Of a DNA stretch of 64,000 nucleotides, positions 26,715-34,762 are shown piece after piece; positions within the stretch are counted from its first letter, which is position 1, and every line of letters starts with the position of its first letter. The stretch lies in assembly GCF_000013745.1 (NCBI RefSeq), contig NC_007925.1, positions 2,914,001-2,978,000 on the forward strand, written 5' to 3'. The translations under genes and the position numbers were made by a program. The notes beneath the pieces are model-generated. The model ran no database searches. It saw only the letters and a list, made by a program, of their open reading frames with translations, and had not been told where the DNA came from. Source of the stretch: Rhodopseudomonas_A palustris_F. Lineage in GTDB: Bacteria > Pseudomonadota > Alphaproteobacteria > Rhizobiales > Xanthobacteraceae.

Positions 26715-27259
26715 CCGCTTTCTCCCTGCCGGCGTTGTTGTAAGCCAACCCTGCAAAACCAAATTGTCATCTGGTCATCATCCAAACCCCATCCGGTCAA
26801 GTCCTTTCCGCCGCAGCCCCCAAGGCGTTGTGCCATCTTGCGGCGATGCGCTCGGCCGGTCGCGGCCTCGCGGCTGACGAAGATCGTGGTGGGGCCTTGC
26901 GTGCAGCTTGCGGTCGCGAGCCGCAGCTTCGGCGATGCGGTGGCGGACGATGGCGCGGGCGTCGCGAACGCGCGATGCCGCAGTTCGCCGAGTGAGCCGG
27001 TCCGTCGACCGGCGTTCGACCGCCACGCGCGCTGCCGTGTCAACGAAACGCCGTAACCGGCTGACGACGCTCAAACATTCCCTTTGAATTTATATTCCAT
27101 AATATACCTTATGCGAATTACCGATGCCGGGGGGCGCAGACTTGCGCCGCTGCCGCTTGTTGCGCACCCCATAAGTCTGCACTTCATCCCAAATGAACGT
27201 CGCGGCGCATCCCATAAGACCGTTGTGCTTTCGGCGGGACGAAGTTGAGCTGCCTTGCC
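26715..27259. other. 545-bp intergenic region with dif-like site and short repeats
   Basis: No convincing gene is seen; the overlapping open frames have no domain features. Bases 26715-27060 look like ordinary GC-rich sequence, possibly degenerate coding DNA. Around 27070-27120 the sequence turns AT-rich and holds the dif-like site. Beyond it lie two near-identical 14-mers, GCGCACCCCATAAG (27162-27175) and GCGCATCCCATAAG (27205-27218), and an 8-bp inverted repeat GCAGACTT/AAGTCTGC (27136-27143, 27173-27180). They may be traces of a mobile element. Confidence 0.5.
27092..27119 (-). other. dif-like XerCD recombination site
   Basis: Read on the minus strand: an 11-bp left arm AATTCGCATAA (27119-27109), a 6-bp centre GGTATA and an 11-bp right arm TTATGGAATAT (27102-27092). 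Against the E. coli dif sequence as I remember it, the match is 8/11, 5/6 and 8/11 (21/28). The conserved inner bases CGCATAA and TTATG are intact. This is the layout of a XerC/XerD core site, either the chromosomal dif or an integration site of a Xer-using element. The identification is from pattern only. Confidence 0.6.
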
Positions 27260-28171
27260 CTAGCCGTCCCCGACCTTCAATTCCGGCTCTTCGGCGCAAA
27301 TCGAAGCGAGAAAATCGATGAACTGCCGCACTCGCGAAGGCATGCGTCGTCCGGCAGCGGTCACTGCGTTGATCGGAAAGGACGGCGGAGCATGCTGATC
27401 CAGAATTCGTACAACCTCGCCAGAGGCCACCACATCCGTGAACAACCAACTCGCATGGTGGGCGATGCCGAGGCCCGCGAGGACTGCGCCGCGGACATGC
27501 TCGGCGTCGTTGGTGCGGAACGCTCCCCCACCGTCGAGCGTGACCGGTCGGCCGGCAACCTGGAAACCCCACCCGATGATATCCCCTTGGTAGATGTAGC
27601 TGACACGCTGGTGGTCACGCAGTTCGTTGACCGTTTGCGGCGTGCCATGTTGGGCAAGATAGCCGGCGGAGGCCACGGTAATCATCCGCATGTCGCCGAT
27701 ATGCCGGGCGACGAGCGCTGAATCGGAGAGCCGACCGATACGGATTGCGACATCCATTCCCTCCTCGATCAGATCGACGTGTCGCCCGGAGATTTCCATC
27801 TCGATCGCGACGTTAGGGAAACGGCGCCTGAAGTCCGGCAGCCGGGGGATGACGAACATTCTCCCGAACGCCGGCGAGAGCGTCACGCGGACCAGCCCCG
27901 AAGGGGCCGCCTGCCCCTCGAGGATTCTCTCTTCGACGACGTCGATATCCTGAAGGATCCGGACGGTGGCCTCGTAATAGTCCTGTCCTGCGGGCGTCAC
28001 GGCGAGAGCACGGGAGTTTCTCGAAAGCAGTTGCGTCCCGAGCCGCAATTCAAGCGCGGCAAGCTGTTTGCTGACGGTTGGTTGGCTGACGTTCAAGTCA
28101 CGCGCCGCTTGCGAAAAGCTTCCGCTTTCGACAACGCGCACGAACATCCTCATCGCATCCAGCCTATCCAT
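27260..28171 (-). CDS. LysR-family transcriptional regulator
   Basis: 303 residues. The N-terminal winged helix-turn-helix (residues 1-60) shows MRMFVRVVESGSFSQAARDL, then SQPTVSKQLAALE and LLSRNSRALAVTPAG. The C-terminal effector domain (about 90-295) has the CrgA/PBP2-like pattern SGLVRVTLSPAFGRMFVIP. It is divergent from a glutathione S-transferase gene with about 126 bp between the starts, so it probably controls that gene and itself. A candidate binding site ATTC-N7-GAAT lies at 28229-28243. Confidence 0.9.
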   Translation of the reverse strand: MDRLDAMRMFVRVVESGSFSQAARDLNVSQPTVSKQLAALELRLGTQLLSRNSRALAVTPAGQDYYEATVRILQDIDVVEERILEGQAAPSGLVRVTLSPAFGRMFVIPRLPDFRRRFPNVAIEMEISGRHVDLIEEGMDVAIRIGRLSDSALVARHIGDMRMITVASAGYLAQHGTPQTVNELRDHQRVSYIYQGDIIGWGFQVAGRPVTLDGGGAFRTNDAEHVRGAVLAGLGIAHHASWLFTDVVASGEVVRILDQHAPPSFPINAVTAAGRRMPSRVRQFIDFLASICAEEPELKVGDG

Positions 28172-28228
28172 CGCTGATCCCGATCAATTCCTGAAGAGAA
28201 TAGATGGAATTCTAATGGACTCAATTTC

Positions 28229-28243
28229 ATTCGTAAATAGAAT
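28229..28243. promoter_or_regulatory. Candidate LysR-type box ATTC-N7-GAAT
   Basis: The inverted repeat ATTC GTAAATA GAAT fits the T-N11-A layout of LysR-family binding sites. It lies between the divergent LysR and GST genes, 58 bp from the LysR start and 55 bp from the GST start. The region is AT-rich relative to its surroundings. Confidence 0.4.
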
Positions 28244-28297
28244 ATGAGAACCTTCGTTAAGCCGCCCTCCCCGGGCCGCGAACCGAAGGCAAAAGTC

Positions 28298-28969
28298 ATG
28301 GCGATGAAGATTTATGGTGACGCGGGCTCAGGAAGTCTGCGTCGCGTGAGCGCGGCGGCGAAGATCATGGGCATCGAACTCGAACGCGTTAATGTGGACC
28401 TCTTCAAAGGCGAGAGCCAAACCGACGAGTTCAAATCACGCCTCAATCCCCATGGCCTGACGCCGGTTCTTGAGGATGGAGACACCATTCTCTGGGAAGC
28501 TTCGGCGATCAATCTGTATCTTGCCGAGAAGGTGAATTCGCCGTTGGTCGGTGTCACCGCAGAGGAGCGCTTCCAGGTTCTTCAGTGGATGTTTTGGTCG
28601 GGCGAACAGTGGCGCACCTTCACCACCACTATCTTCGACGAGCGCGTGGCGAAGACGGTTATGGGCTTACCGAAGGAAGAGTCTCTCGTCGCGTTTGCTG
28701 AGGGCAAAATCCGCGCCGCGGCAAAGGTGCTCGACCGGCATCTTGAAGGCCGCAAGTTCATGGTCGGCAATGCATTGACCTTTGCCGACATCGATATTGC
28801 GGCGCCCTTTTCCCAGGCCGGTCGCGCGAAGTTTCCGTTCAAAGAGTTTCCGAATCTGGTCGCTTGGCACGACAACCTTCTCCGTTCGTTCCCAGCGTGG
28901 GCGGAGACGAAGGCTGAGGTCGATAACCGGATGGAGCGCTTCCTGGCGAGCGTCGGCATCAAGCTGTAG
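28298..28969 (+). CDS. Glutathione S-transferase family protein
   Basis: 223 residues. The N-terminal thioredoxin-like domain has DAGSGSLRRVSAAAKIMGI, the cis-proline segment NPHGLTPVLEDGD and the gamma-Glu-binding WEASAINLYLAEK. The all-helical C-domain shows MVGNALTFADIDIAAPFSQA, with the conserved N-capping box region TFADID. It may detoxify electrophiles or act in an aromatic or dehalogenation pathway. The start could be ATG 28298 or 28304; both follow AAGGC. It is divergent from the LysR gene and probably under its control. Confidence 0.88.
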   Translation: MAMKIYGDAGSGSLRRVSAAAKIMGIELERVNVDLFKGESQTDEFKSRLNPHGLTPVLEDGDTILWEASAINLYLAEKVNSPLVGVTAEERFQVLQWMFWSGEQWRTFTTTIFDERVAKTVMGLPKEESLVAFAEGKIRAAAKVLDRHLEGRKFMVGNALTFADIDIAAPFSQAGRAKFPFKEFPNLVAWHDNLLRSFPAWAETKAEVDNRMERFLASVGIKL

Positions 28970-29615
28970 TTCCAAAGCCTGCCTGCGTTGTTCGGAGTTA
29001 AATGCCCCCGGCGCTGGAGAACCTGTTCGGTAGACTGCCGGGCGTTCCTAAAGCGCGTCTAGGGTGGCCAAGGCGCTGGCCATTATCCCAGCCGCCCCTT
29101 GCCCCCTAGATCACGGGTCCGGTCGGCTGCAGGTGGGCGCCCATACTTCCAACGAACGTTCTGAGGCATTCCGTACGGGCTATCTGGAGAGCACGAACCT
29201 CCTCGACCCACAGCCCGCCAATCGGCTCTCGGCTAGCCAGGCGCTTCCTCTCGATAAACGCATCACCAATGCCGCCCGGATTCAATTGTAGTCGACGCTT
29301 GGCCGTGGAGCCAATCGCATCCGCCTCAGCCTGTCCGTCATTGATCGGGCAAAGGACTCTCACCCAGCGTTCATCGTCGTGTTCCGGTTGCGAGCAGATG
29401 GCGAACTCCAGTCTGCTTATCTTAAGGCGAAGCTTACAAGTTTGGCCTGTTAGTGGAGGCCCCTTTCGGACACGCGGGTTTCGAATTGAGTAGCACAAAA
29501 TCGAATTGCGAATTGGCTTGCCTGCAATAGATCGCATCATTGCCAGTTGAATTCCCGCGTTCTTGCCAAAATGAAACGACGTTCTATAAATTTAAAACTC
29601 ATGGGAGATGAGCGG
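28970..29615. other. 646-bp region without a convincing gene
   Basis: Lower in GC than the flanks. A 144-codon open frame on the minus strand (29106-29540) has plausible amino-acid composition in its second half but no recognisable domain and no ribosome site. It may be a small hypothetical gene or a gene remnant. The right end (29572-29586) holds one copy of the putative IclR-type operator. Confidence 0.4.
29572..29586. promoter_or_regulatory. Putative IclR operator, copy 1 (before RraA gene)
   Basis: TGAAACGACGTTCTA, 30 bp before the RraA-type start. It is the reverse complement, with 14 of 15 bases matching, of TAGAACGTCGTTGCA at 34626-34640, and it shares TGAAACGACGTT with 39004-39015. 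The sequence is a near-palindrome GAAACGACGTTC. Confidence 0.5.
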
Positions 29616-30293
29616 ATGGCCGCAGGGTTCAGGATACTGAAACGACAACGCAAGGTCGATGCCGACGTTGTCGCGCGCTTTGCGCGTCTGCCGGTCGCAA
29701 ATGTGAGCGACAGCATGTCCCGTCTGACGGCGGCCGGCGCCCGACTTCGTCCGATGCATCAGGGCGGTGGACTTGCGGGCCCGGCGCTGACGGTGAAGGC
29801 ACCTCCCGGCGACAATCTGATGGTGCACAAGGCGATCGCGTTTGCTGAGCCCGGCGATATCATTGTGGTGGACGTTGGCGGCGACCTGACCAACGCCATC
29901 ATCGGCGAAATGATGCTCATGCAGATGGTCAAGCGAGGGGTCGCCGGCGTGGTCATCAATGGCGCGATCCGCGACGCCGGTCATATTCGCGGCCAGAAGA
30001 TTCCGGTTTTCGCGGCAGGCGTCACGCACCGCGGCCCTTACAAGAACGGGCCCGGAGAGATCAATGTTCCGATCGCCATCGACGGAATGGTGATCGAGTC
30101 CGGCGACCTCATCATCGGCGATGATGACGGCCTGCTCTGCGTGCCGTTCGATCAGACCGACGCGGTATTTGCGGCGGCCACCGCAAAGTTCGAAGCAGAG
30201 CAAAAGCAGATCGCCAACATCGAAGCCGGCACCCATGATGCCTCGTGGGTGGACAAGCAGTTGCGCGCGATGAAGTGCGAAGGCATCGACTGA
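29616..30293 (+). CDS. RraA-family aldolase (HMG/CHA aldolase-like)
   Basis: A 225-residue RraA-fold protein. Proteins of this fold include RNase E inhibitors and class II pyruvate aldolases that cleave 4-hydroxy-4-methyl-2-oxoglutarate or 4-carboxy-4-hydroxy-2-oxoadipate. The aldolase pattern is present: VSDSMSRL near residue 30, the PPGDNLMVHKAI segment, GEMMLMQMVKRGVAGVVINGAIRD with the metal/pyruvate-binding Arg-Asp pair, and PVFAAGVTHRGPYKNGPGEINVPI. A metabolic aldolase is likelier than an RNase E regulator given the catabolic neighbours. GGAG before the ATG at 29616 decides the start. A candidate operator overlaps its promoter region. Confidence 0.85.
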   Translation: MAAGFRILKRQRKVDADVVARFARLPVANVSDSMSRLTAAGARLRPMHQGGGLAGPALTVKAPPGDNLMVHKAIAFAEPGDIIVVDVGGDLTNAIIGEMMLMQMVKRGVAGVVINGAIRDAGHIRGQKIPVFAAGVTHRGPYKNGPGEINVPIAIDGMVIESGDLIIGDDDGLLCVPFDQTDAVFAAATAKFEAEQKQIANIEAGTHDASWVDKQLRAMKCEGID

Positions 30294-30311
30294 GATGCCT
30301 TCGCTTGGCGG

Positions 30312-30947
30312 CTAGACGCCGAATAGTTCGGCTGGATTTTCAACCAGGATGCGCCGGCGCGTATGTTCGGGTGGCGATCTGATCGCCGGTCATCAGGATC
30401 TGCAGGTGCCAGCCGAGCGGGGCTACCCGCCTTGCCAGTGTGGTCAGCATCTCCGGTGTCGTCGTCCCCCAGGTCTGGGGAGACACGAATTCACCCGGAT
30501 GGCGCGCTCGCCGGCTTCCGTCAGCGCGCGCAATTCCTTGTCGCCGACGTCGGTGTCGACGACGGTAACGCCGCGCGACCCAGGTCCGAGCGGACCCAGC
30601 GCGTCCACGAGACAGCGGTTGTCGATGCCATAGGTCGACGGCTGCACCACCACGCTTCTGGACGTACCCAGCCGGCGCTGCAGCAGTCGATAATCGGCGA
30701 CGGTCGCACCCGCTGCAATGCCCTGGCGCCAATGCGGCGAGGCGGGAAACCGCTCATCATAGATTTGGTGATGGCTGTCGCAGCTCCCTGCCGGCACATC
30801 CAGGCGCGGCGGCGCCGCGCCCGTGCTGTTGTTGCGCACGGCCTGCTCGACCGCCGCCGCCCAGGCGCCGGTGCTGCAAGCCATCATGCCTGCAAGAATG
30901 CCACGTCGCGTGATGGCCTGTGCCCGCTGCCTGCTGCGCGTTCTCAT
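30312..30947 (-). pseudogene. Decayed Tat-exported amidohydrolase (PDC-hydrolase-like)
   Basis: The start ATG overlaps the stop of the upstream MFS gene (ATGA, 30944-30947). The product opens with a twin-arginine signal (QAITRRGILAGMMACS), then CDSHHQIYDERFP, LLQRRLGTSRSVVVQPSTYGIDN and RAIRVNS, matching the intact paralogue at 43398-44354. Near 30490 the reading frame shifts; the next frame continues with TPEMLTTLARRVAPLGWHLQILMTGDQI. The text then jumps to the family C-terminus ILVENPAELFGV and a stop at 30312. About 120 codons of the barrel, including the late metal-ligand region, are missing. The HxH metal motif is also altered (HHQ). It is clearly inactive. Confidence 0.8.
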
Positions 30948-32266
30948 GATTTGACCGCCGCCACTGCGGCCGCGCGCTCGGCGTTGCGCCCAAGCAGAAG
31001 GGCGCAAACCGCGGCCACGGCACAAAGTAGCGCCACCGGCAACATCCCGAGTACGAAACTGCCGGTTCGATCTTTGACAATTCCAACCACGTTGATCATC
31101 AGTCCACCACCAATCAAGTTTGAAATCGCGTTGATTCCGGCGAGTCCGGCAGCCAGGGTGCCTGGTGAAAGCCAGCTCGCCGAAAGCGCCCAGAATGGCC
31201 CCTTGAAAGCATAGGCGCCGACCAGACAGCACGTCACCATCATGACCGTCGGCACGACCGCAGTTCCGGTCATCCCCAATGCTGTAAAGCCACACGCGGC
31301 AAGCAACAGCGGGATGGCCGTATGCCAGCGGCGCTCACCCGACTTGTCCGAATGGCGTCCCCACAGGACCATCAGCAGGGTTGCGATACCGTAGGGAATT
31401 GCATTGACGAAGCCGGTCTGCAGATTCGACAGGCCGAACGACTTCAGCAGCTGCGGTTGCCAGACCGACAGGACACTGCCGGTGGCGGAGGCGCCGGAGC
31501 AAACCAGGCCCATGACAAGAAAATACTTGTTGGTGGCAAGCTGCCAGAGCGAGAGATGCCCGACCGGCTTGCGGGCAGCCGCTTCCGACTCCATGCGTCC
31601 GACCAGCCAGTTGCGCTGCTCCGCGGTCAGCCAGGACGCCTGCGCCGGCTTGTCGGTCAGAACGAACAGGCATACGACACCGAGCAGGACGGTGGGGATC
31701 CCTTCCAGGATGAACAGCCACTGCCAGCCGCGCAGGCCAAGGATTCCGTCAAGCTCCAGCAGGCCGACCGAAAGCGGCGACCCCAGGAACGTGGCGAGCG
31801 GAATCGAGACCGTGAACGTCGCCAGGATGCGCGCCCGGTACTGCGACGGCAGCCAGTAGGTCAGATAGAGGATGGCGCCGGGAAAAAACCCGGCCTCGGC
31901 GGCGCCGAGGATGAAGCGCATCGTGTAGAGCGAGTACGGCCCGATGACAAAGGCCATGAGCGCCGTCACCAATCCCCAGGTGATCATGATGCGCGCGATC
32001 CAGCGCCGGGCCCCGAACTTCTGTAGGGCGAGGTTGCTCGGCACTTCGACGAGGAAGTACGAGACGAAAAACAGGCTGGCGGCAAAGCCGAACATCGCGG
32101 GTGTCAGCCCGAGATCCTTGTTCATCTGCAATGCCGCAAAGCCGACATTCACGCGGTCGAGCAGTGCGAAAAAGTAGCAGATCATCAGGAAGGGCACGAG
32201 ACGCAGGATGACCCTGCGCATTGTCACTTTCTCAATCTGATCGATGTCTGTCCGAATGGTCGTCAC
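30944..32266 (-). CDS. MFS transporter, anion:cation symporter family
   Basis: 440 residues with 12 predicted helices. It matches the ACS family (phthalate, tartrate, 4-hydroxyphenylacetate and hexuronate permeases): RLVPFLMICYFFALLDRVNVGFAAL in helix 1, the EVPSNLALQKFGARRWIARIMITWG loop, and GWQWLFILEGIPTVLLG before the central loop. The substrate is most likely an organic acid. It is the third gene of the minus-strand operon MFS-dehydrogenase-MFS-amidohydrolase remnant, and its stop overlaps the remnant's start. It is clearly paralogous to 33204-34568. Confidence 0.88.
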   Translation of the reverse strand: MTTIRTDIDQIEKVTMRRVILRLVPFLMICYFFALLDRVNVGFAALQMNKDLGLTPAMFGFAASLFFVSYFLVEVPSNLALQKFGARRWIARIMITWGLVTALMAFVIGPYSLYTMRFILGAAEAGFFPGAILYLTYWLPSQYRARILATFTVSIPLATFLGSPLSVGLLELDGILGLRGWQWLFILEGIPTVLLGVVCLFVLTDKPAQASWLTAEQRNWLVGRMESEAAARKPVGHLSLWQLATNKYFLVMGLVCSGASATGSVLSVWQPQLLKSFGLSNLQTGFVNAIPYGIATLLMVLWGRHSDKSGERRWHTAIPLLLAACGFTALGMTGTAVVPTVMMVTCCLVGAYAFKGPFWALSASWLSPGTLAAGLAGINAISNLIGGGLMINVVGIVKDRTGSFVLGMLPVALLCAVAAVCALLLGRNAERAAAVAAVKS

Positions 32267-32287
32267 GGCCTCCCCCTGTTCGTGCCC

Positions 32288-33202
32288 CTATTCGGCTGCT
32301 TTTGCCTTGGCCTGCATCTTGGCGACCATCGCGTCGATGGCGATCTTGTAATTTGCCGGCAGCACGCCGTTGAAATGCTCCTTGAGGCCGAGGCTCTCCT
32401 TCCAGCGGAGCCGCGCCACCGTCGCGCGCGCCATCAGCGGCTCGATTCCGGCGTCCTCCACGGCCTCGGCAGCCATTTCGACCTCTTCGGTCCGCCGCTT
32501 GGCGTGAATGACACCCGAGGGCGTGAGGCTTTCGACCGTATCCATGAACGGTCGGGTCAGGCTCTTCGACGCGGAAGCCAGCACCGTCTCGTCCAGACCA
32601 TAGGATCGGGCCGCCAACAGCGTTTCATCGATCAGCGCCTCGATCCCCTTGATCAAGACGGAGCGAAGAATCTTGATGCCTGAAGCCGTGCCGAGCTTCT
32701 CGCCTGCGAATTCGATGCTCATGCCCCAGGGCACAAGCAGATCGACGACGTACTGTCCGGCCGCGCCGCTCGACAGCATGGGCATGGCGTAGCCGTTCTT
32801 GGGCGTCCCCATGATCGAGCCGTCGCCGAGCGTGGCGCCGGTCTTGGCGAGCCGTTCGGCCACGCCGTACTTCACCTTGGGGGTGGCGGAAGCGAAATCG
32901 AGGAACGTGTGGCGGCCATCAAGCACCGGCGCGAACGCCGCCGCGCTTTCAAGCGACGCGGAGCCCGGCGTGACGCTGAAAATCAGCTCAGCGGCATCCG
33001 CCAGTTCCTGGTTGGACTTAACCAGAGTGACGCCTGCCGCCTGGGCACGGCTCTGGATCAGATCGGCATATGGACCGTCGAAGGCGTATTTGTCGTAGCA
33101 GAAGATCTGCTGCAGGCCGGCCTCGCGCAGCCCTTTGCCCAACGTGCTGCCAATCTCGCCATAACCAACCAGACCTAACCGCAACTGCTTCTTTTCGCTC
33201 AT
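32288..33202 (-). CDS. NAD-binding dehydrogenase of the 3-hydroxyisobutyrate dehydrogenase type (DUF1932)
   Basis: 304 residues. The N-terminal Rossmann fold starts LRLGLVGYGEIGSTLGKGLREAG, and the central helix has LDFASATPKVKYGVAERL. The C-terminal DUF1932 domain begins near residue 185 (LGTASGIKILRSVLIKGIEALIDE), with a conserved Lys in the position of the catalytic Lys of beta-hydroxyacid dehydrogenases. It probably oxidises or reduces a hydroxy acid. AAGGAG precedes the ATG. It lies between two MFS genes, 1 bp after the first, so all are co-transcribed. Confidence 0.83.
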   Translation of the reverse strand: MSEKKQLRLGLVGYGEIGSTLGKGLREAGLQQIFCYDKYAFDGPYADLIQSRAQAAGVTLVKSNQELADAAELIFSVTPGSASLESAAAFAPVLDGRHTFLDFASATPKVKYGVAERLAKTGATLGDGSIMGTPKNGYAMPMLSSGAAGQYVVDLLVPWGMSIEFAGEKLGTASGIKILRSVLIKGIEALIDETLLAARSYGLDETVLASASKSLTRPFMDTVESLTPSGVIHAKRRTEEVEMAAEAVEDAGIEPLMARATVARLRWKESLGLKEHFNGVLPANYKIAIDAMVAKMQAKAKAAE

Positions 33203-33203
33203 G

Positions 33204-34568
33204 TCAAACTCCTTTTGGGAGGCTTGCAATTGGGGTGGAGCGGCCGCCGGTTGCCCCATCCTGTCGCTGCAGGCTGATACCAACCACCCGGATCAGGATG
33301 GCGGCCAAGGTGAGAAATGCGGCCACCGAAAACAGGGCCCATGAAAAGCTGTCCGTCGACTGCTTGATCAGGCCAATCAGATAAGGGCCGACGAAGCCGC
33401 CCAAATTGCCGATCGATACGATCATCGCAAGGCCGCCGGCAGCAGCGCTGCCGGTGAGAAAGCTCGACGGGATCGGCCAGAAGGTGGACTGGTAGCACAT
33501 GATCCCGATCACCGCGCCGCTGAGCGCGACAATCGAGACTAGCGGCGACGACGTCGCGTAGCTGCAAGCAACCAATGACACCGCACCCAGCAGCAACCCG
33601 CTGGCAACGAACCAGCTGCGTTCGCCGCGTTTATCCGACAGGCGCGCCCACAGCATCATCGTGATGGCGCCGCAGATATAGGGGACGGCCGCGATGAAGC
33701 CGACGGCAACGACACCAAAGCCGAGGCCCTTGATGATTTGCGGCATCCAAAGGCCGAGGCCGACCGAACCGATGATGGCGCAGAAATTGACGGCGGCGCA
33801 CGTCAGGACGCGCCAGTTGAGGAAGGCGTCCCGGAGCCGCGATGAGTGTTTGGCGGCAATGGCCTGACGCTCCGCCGCCAGCACCCCGTTGAGCCAGGTC
33901 CGCTCCTCGGGGCTCAACCATTTTGCTTGTTCGGGCTTGTCGGTGAGCGTGAAGAAACACACGACACCAAGCACCGTTGCGGGCAGACCTTCAAGGATCA
34001 GGAGCCACTGCCAACCGTGCAGGCCGGCCACGCCGTCGATGGTGAGCAGCAAACTCGAGATCGGCGCGCCAATGATGTTCGCGATCGGGATGCCGAGCAG
34101 GAAAGCAGCGGTTGCGGTGCCCCGGGCGCGCGCAGGAAACCAGTACGTAAAATAGAGAAACACGCCGGGGGTGAAGCCGGCTTCGCCGAGTCCGAGCAGA
34201 AAGCGCATGACGCCGAAACTGACAGGGCCGACCACGAATGCCGTTGCCGCCGAGATCACCCCCCAGGTGATCAAGATGCGGGCGATCCACTTGCGGGCGC
34301 CGATGGCCTGCAAGGCCAGATTGCTCGGCACCTCGGCGAGGAAATAACCCAGGAAGAACAGCCCTGCGCTCCAGCCGAACTCGTAAGGCGAGATGCCGAG
34401 GTCGCCGTTCATCGTCAGACTGGCGATGCCGACGTTCACCCTGTCGAGATAGGCGATGATGTAGCAGAGCAGAAGAAAGGGCACGATCCGCCACATCACC
34501 TTCGATAGGATCTTTTCCTGCTCGCGTGTGAAGCCGGCGTCGGCCGAAGCGGTGGCGACATTTGCCAT
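33204..34568 (-). CDS. MFS transporter, anion:cation symporter family (second)
   Basis: 454 residues, 12 helices. It shares the ACS family pattern with 30944-32266 (IVPFLLLCYIIAYLDRVNVGIAS, EVPSNLALQAIGARKWIARILITWG, GWQWLLILEGLPATVLG). AGGAGG before the ATG decides the start at 34568, although the frame is open further upstream. It is the first gene of the operon and divergent from the FAD/Fe-S dehydrogenase. Two putative operator copies lie between them. Two such carriers in one operon suggest two related substrates. Confidence 0.88.
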   Translation of the reverse strand: MANVATASADAGFTREQEKILSKVMWRIVPFLLLCYIIAYLDRVNVGIASLTMNGDLGISPYEFGWSAGLFFLGYFLAEVPSNLALQAIGARKWIARILITWGVISAATAFVVGPVSFGVMRFLLGLGEAGFTPGVFLYFTYWFPARARGTATAAFLLGIPIANIIGAPISSLLLTIDGVAGLHGWQWLLILEGLPATVLGVVCFFTLTDKPEQAKWLSPEERTWLNGVLAAERQAIAAKHSSRLRDAFLNWRVLTCAAVNFCAIIGSVGLGLWMPQIIKGLGFGVVAVGFIAAVPYICGAITMMLWARLSDKRGERSWFVASGLLLGAVSLVACSYATSSPLVSIVALSGAVIGIMCYQSTFWPIPSSFLTGSAAAGGLAMIVSIGNLGGFVGPYLIGLIKQSTDSFSWALFSVAAFLTLAAILIRVVGISLQRQDGATGGRSTPIASLPKGV

Positions 34569-34625
34569 GTGATTTCCTCCTCGATCAGCCGTTATTCCCT
34601 CGGCCATGACGCTTCCTAACAAAAA

Positions 34626-34663
34626 TAGAACGTCGTTGCAATTCATTATGAAACGATGTTTCG
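34626..34663. promoter_or_regulatory. Putative IclR operators, copies 2 and 3 (divergent promoter)
   Basis: Two copies of the motif lie in the gap between the divergent MFS operon (start 34568) and the FAD/Fe-S gene (start 34763): TAGAACGTCGTTGCA at 34626-34640 and TGAAACGATGTTTCG at 34649-34663. They are in opposite orientation, so this site could control both directions. Confidence 0.5.
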
Positions 34664-34762
34664 TTTTGAAAGACCACACCCAGGCGGTTGCGGGCCCGAC
34701 ACAGGGTGCTCGCACAAAAAAGAACAACCGCCCATTGCGATGCCGGGAGGCAGGAGGACAGC

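Noticed and set aside
25572..27056. Long plus-strand frame opposite the TRAP binding protein
   Set aside because: It is a shadow frame; the minus-strand protein has a clear Tat signal and DctP motifs.
28174..28187. CTGATCCCGATCAA, 13/14 match to an FNR-type box
   Set aside because: It abuts the LysR start codon, where it could not act as a normal activator site; it is probably chance.
29106..29540. A 144-codon open frame on the minus strand
   Set aside because: No domain, no ribosome site and no conserved neighbour; composition alone is not enough to call a gene. Kept only as a possible remnant.
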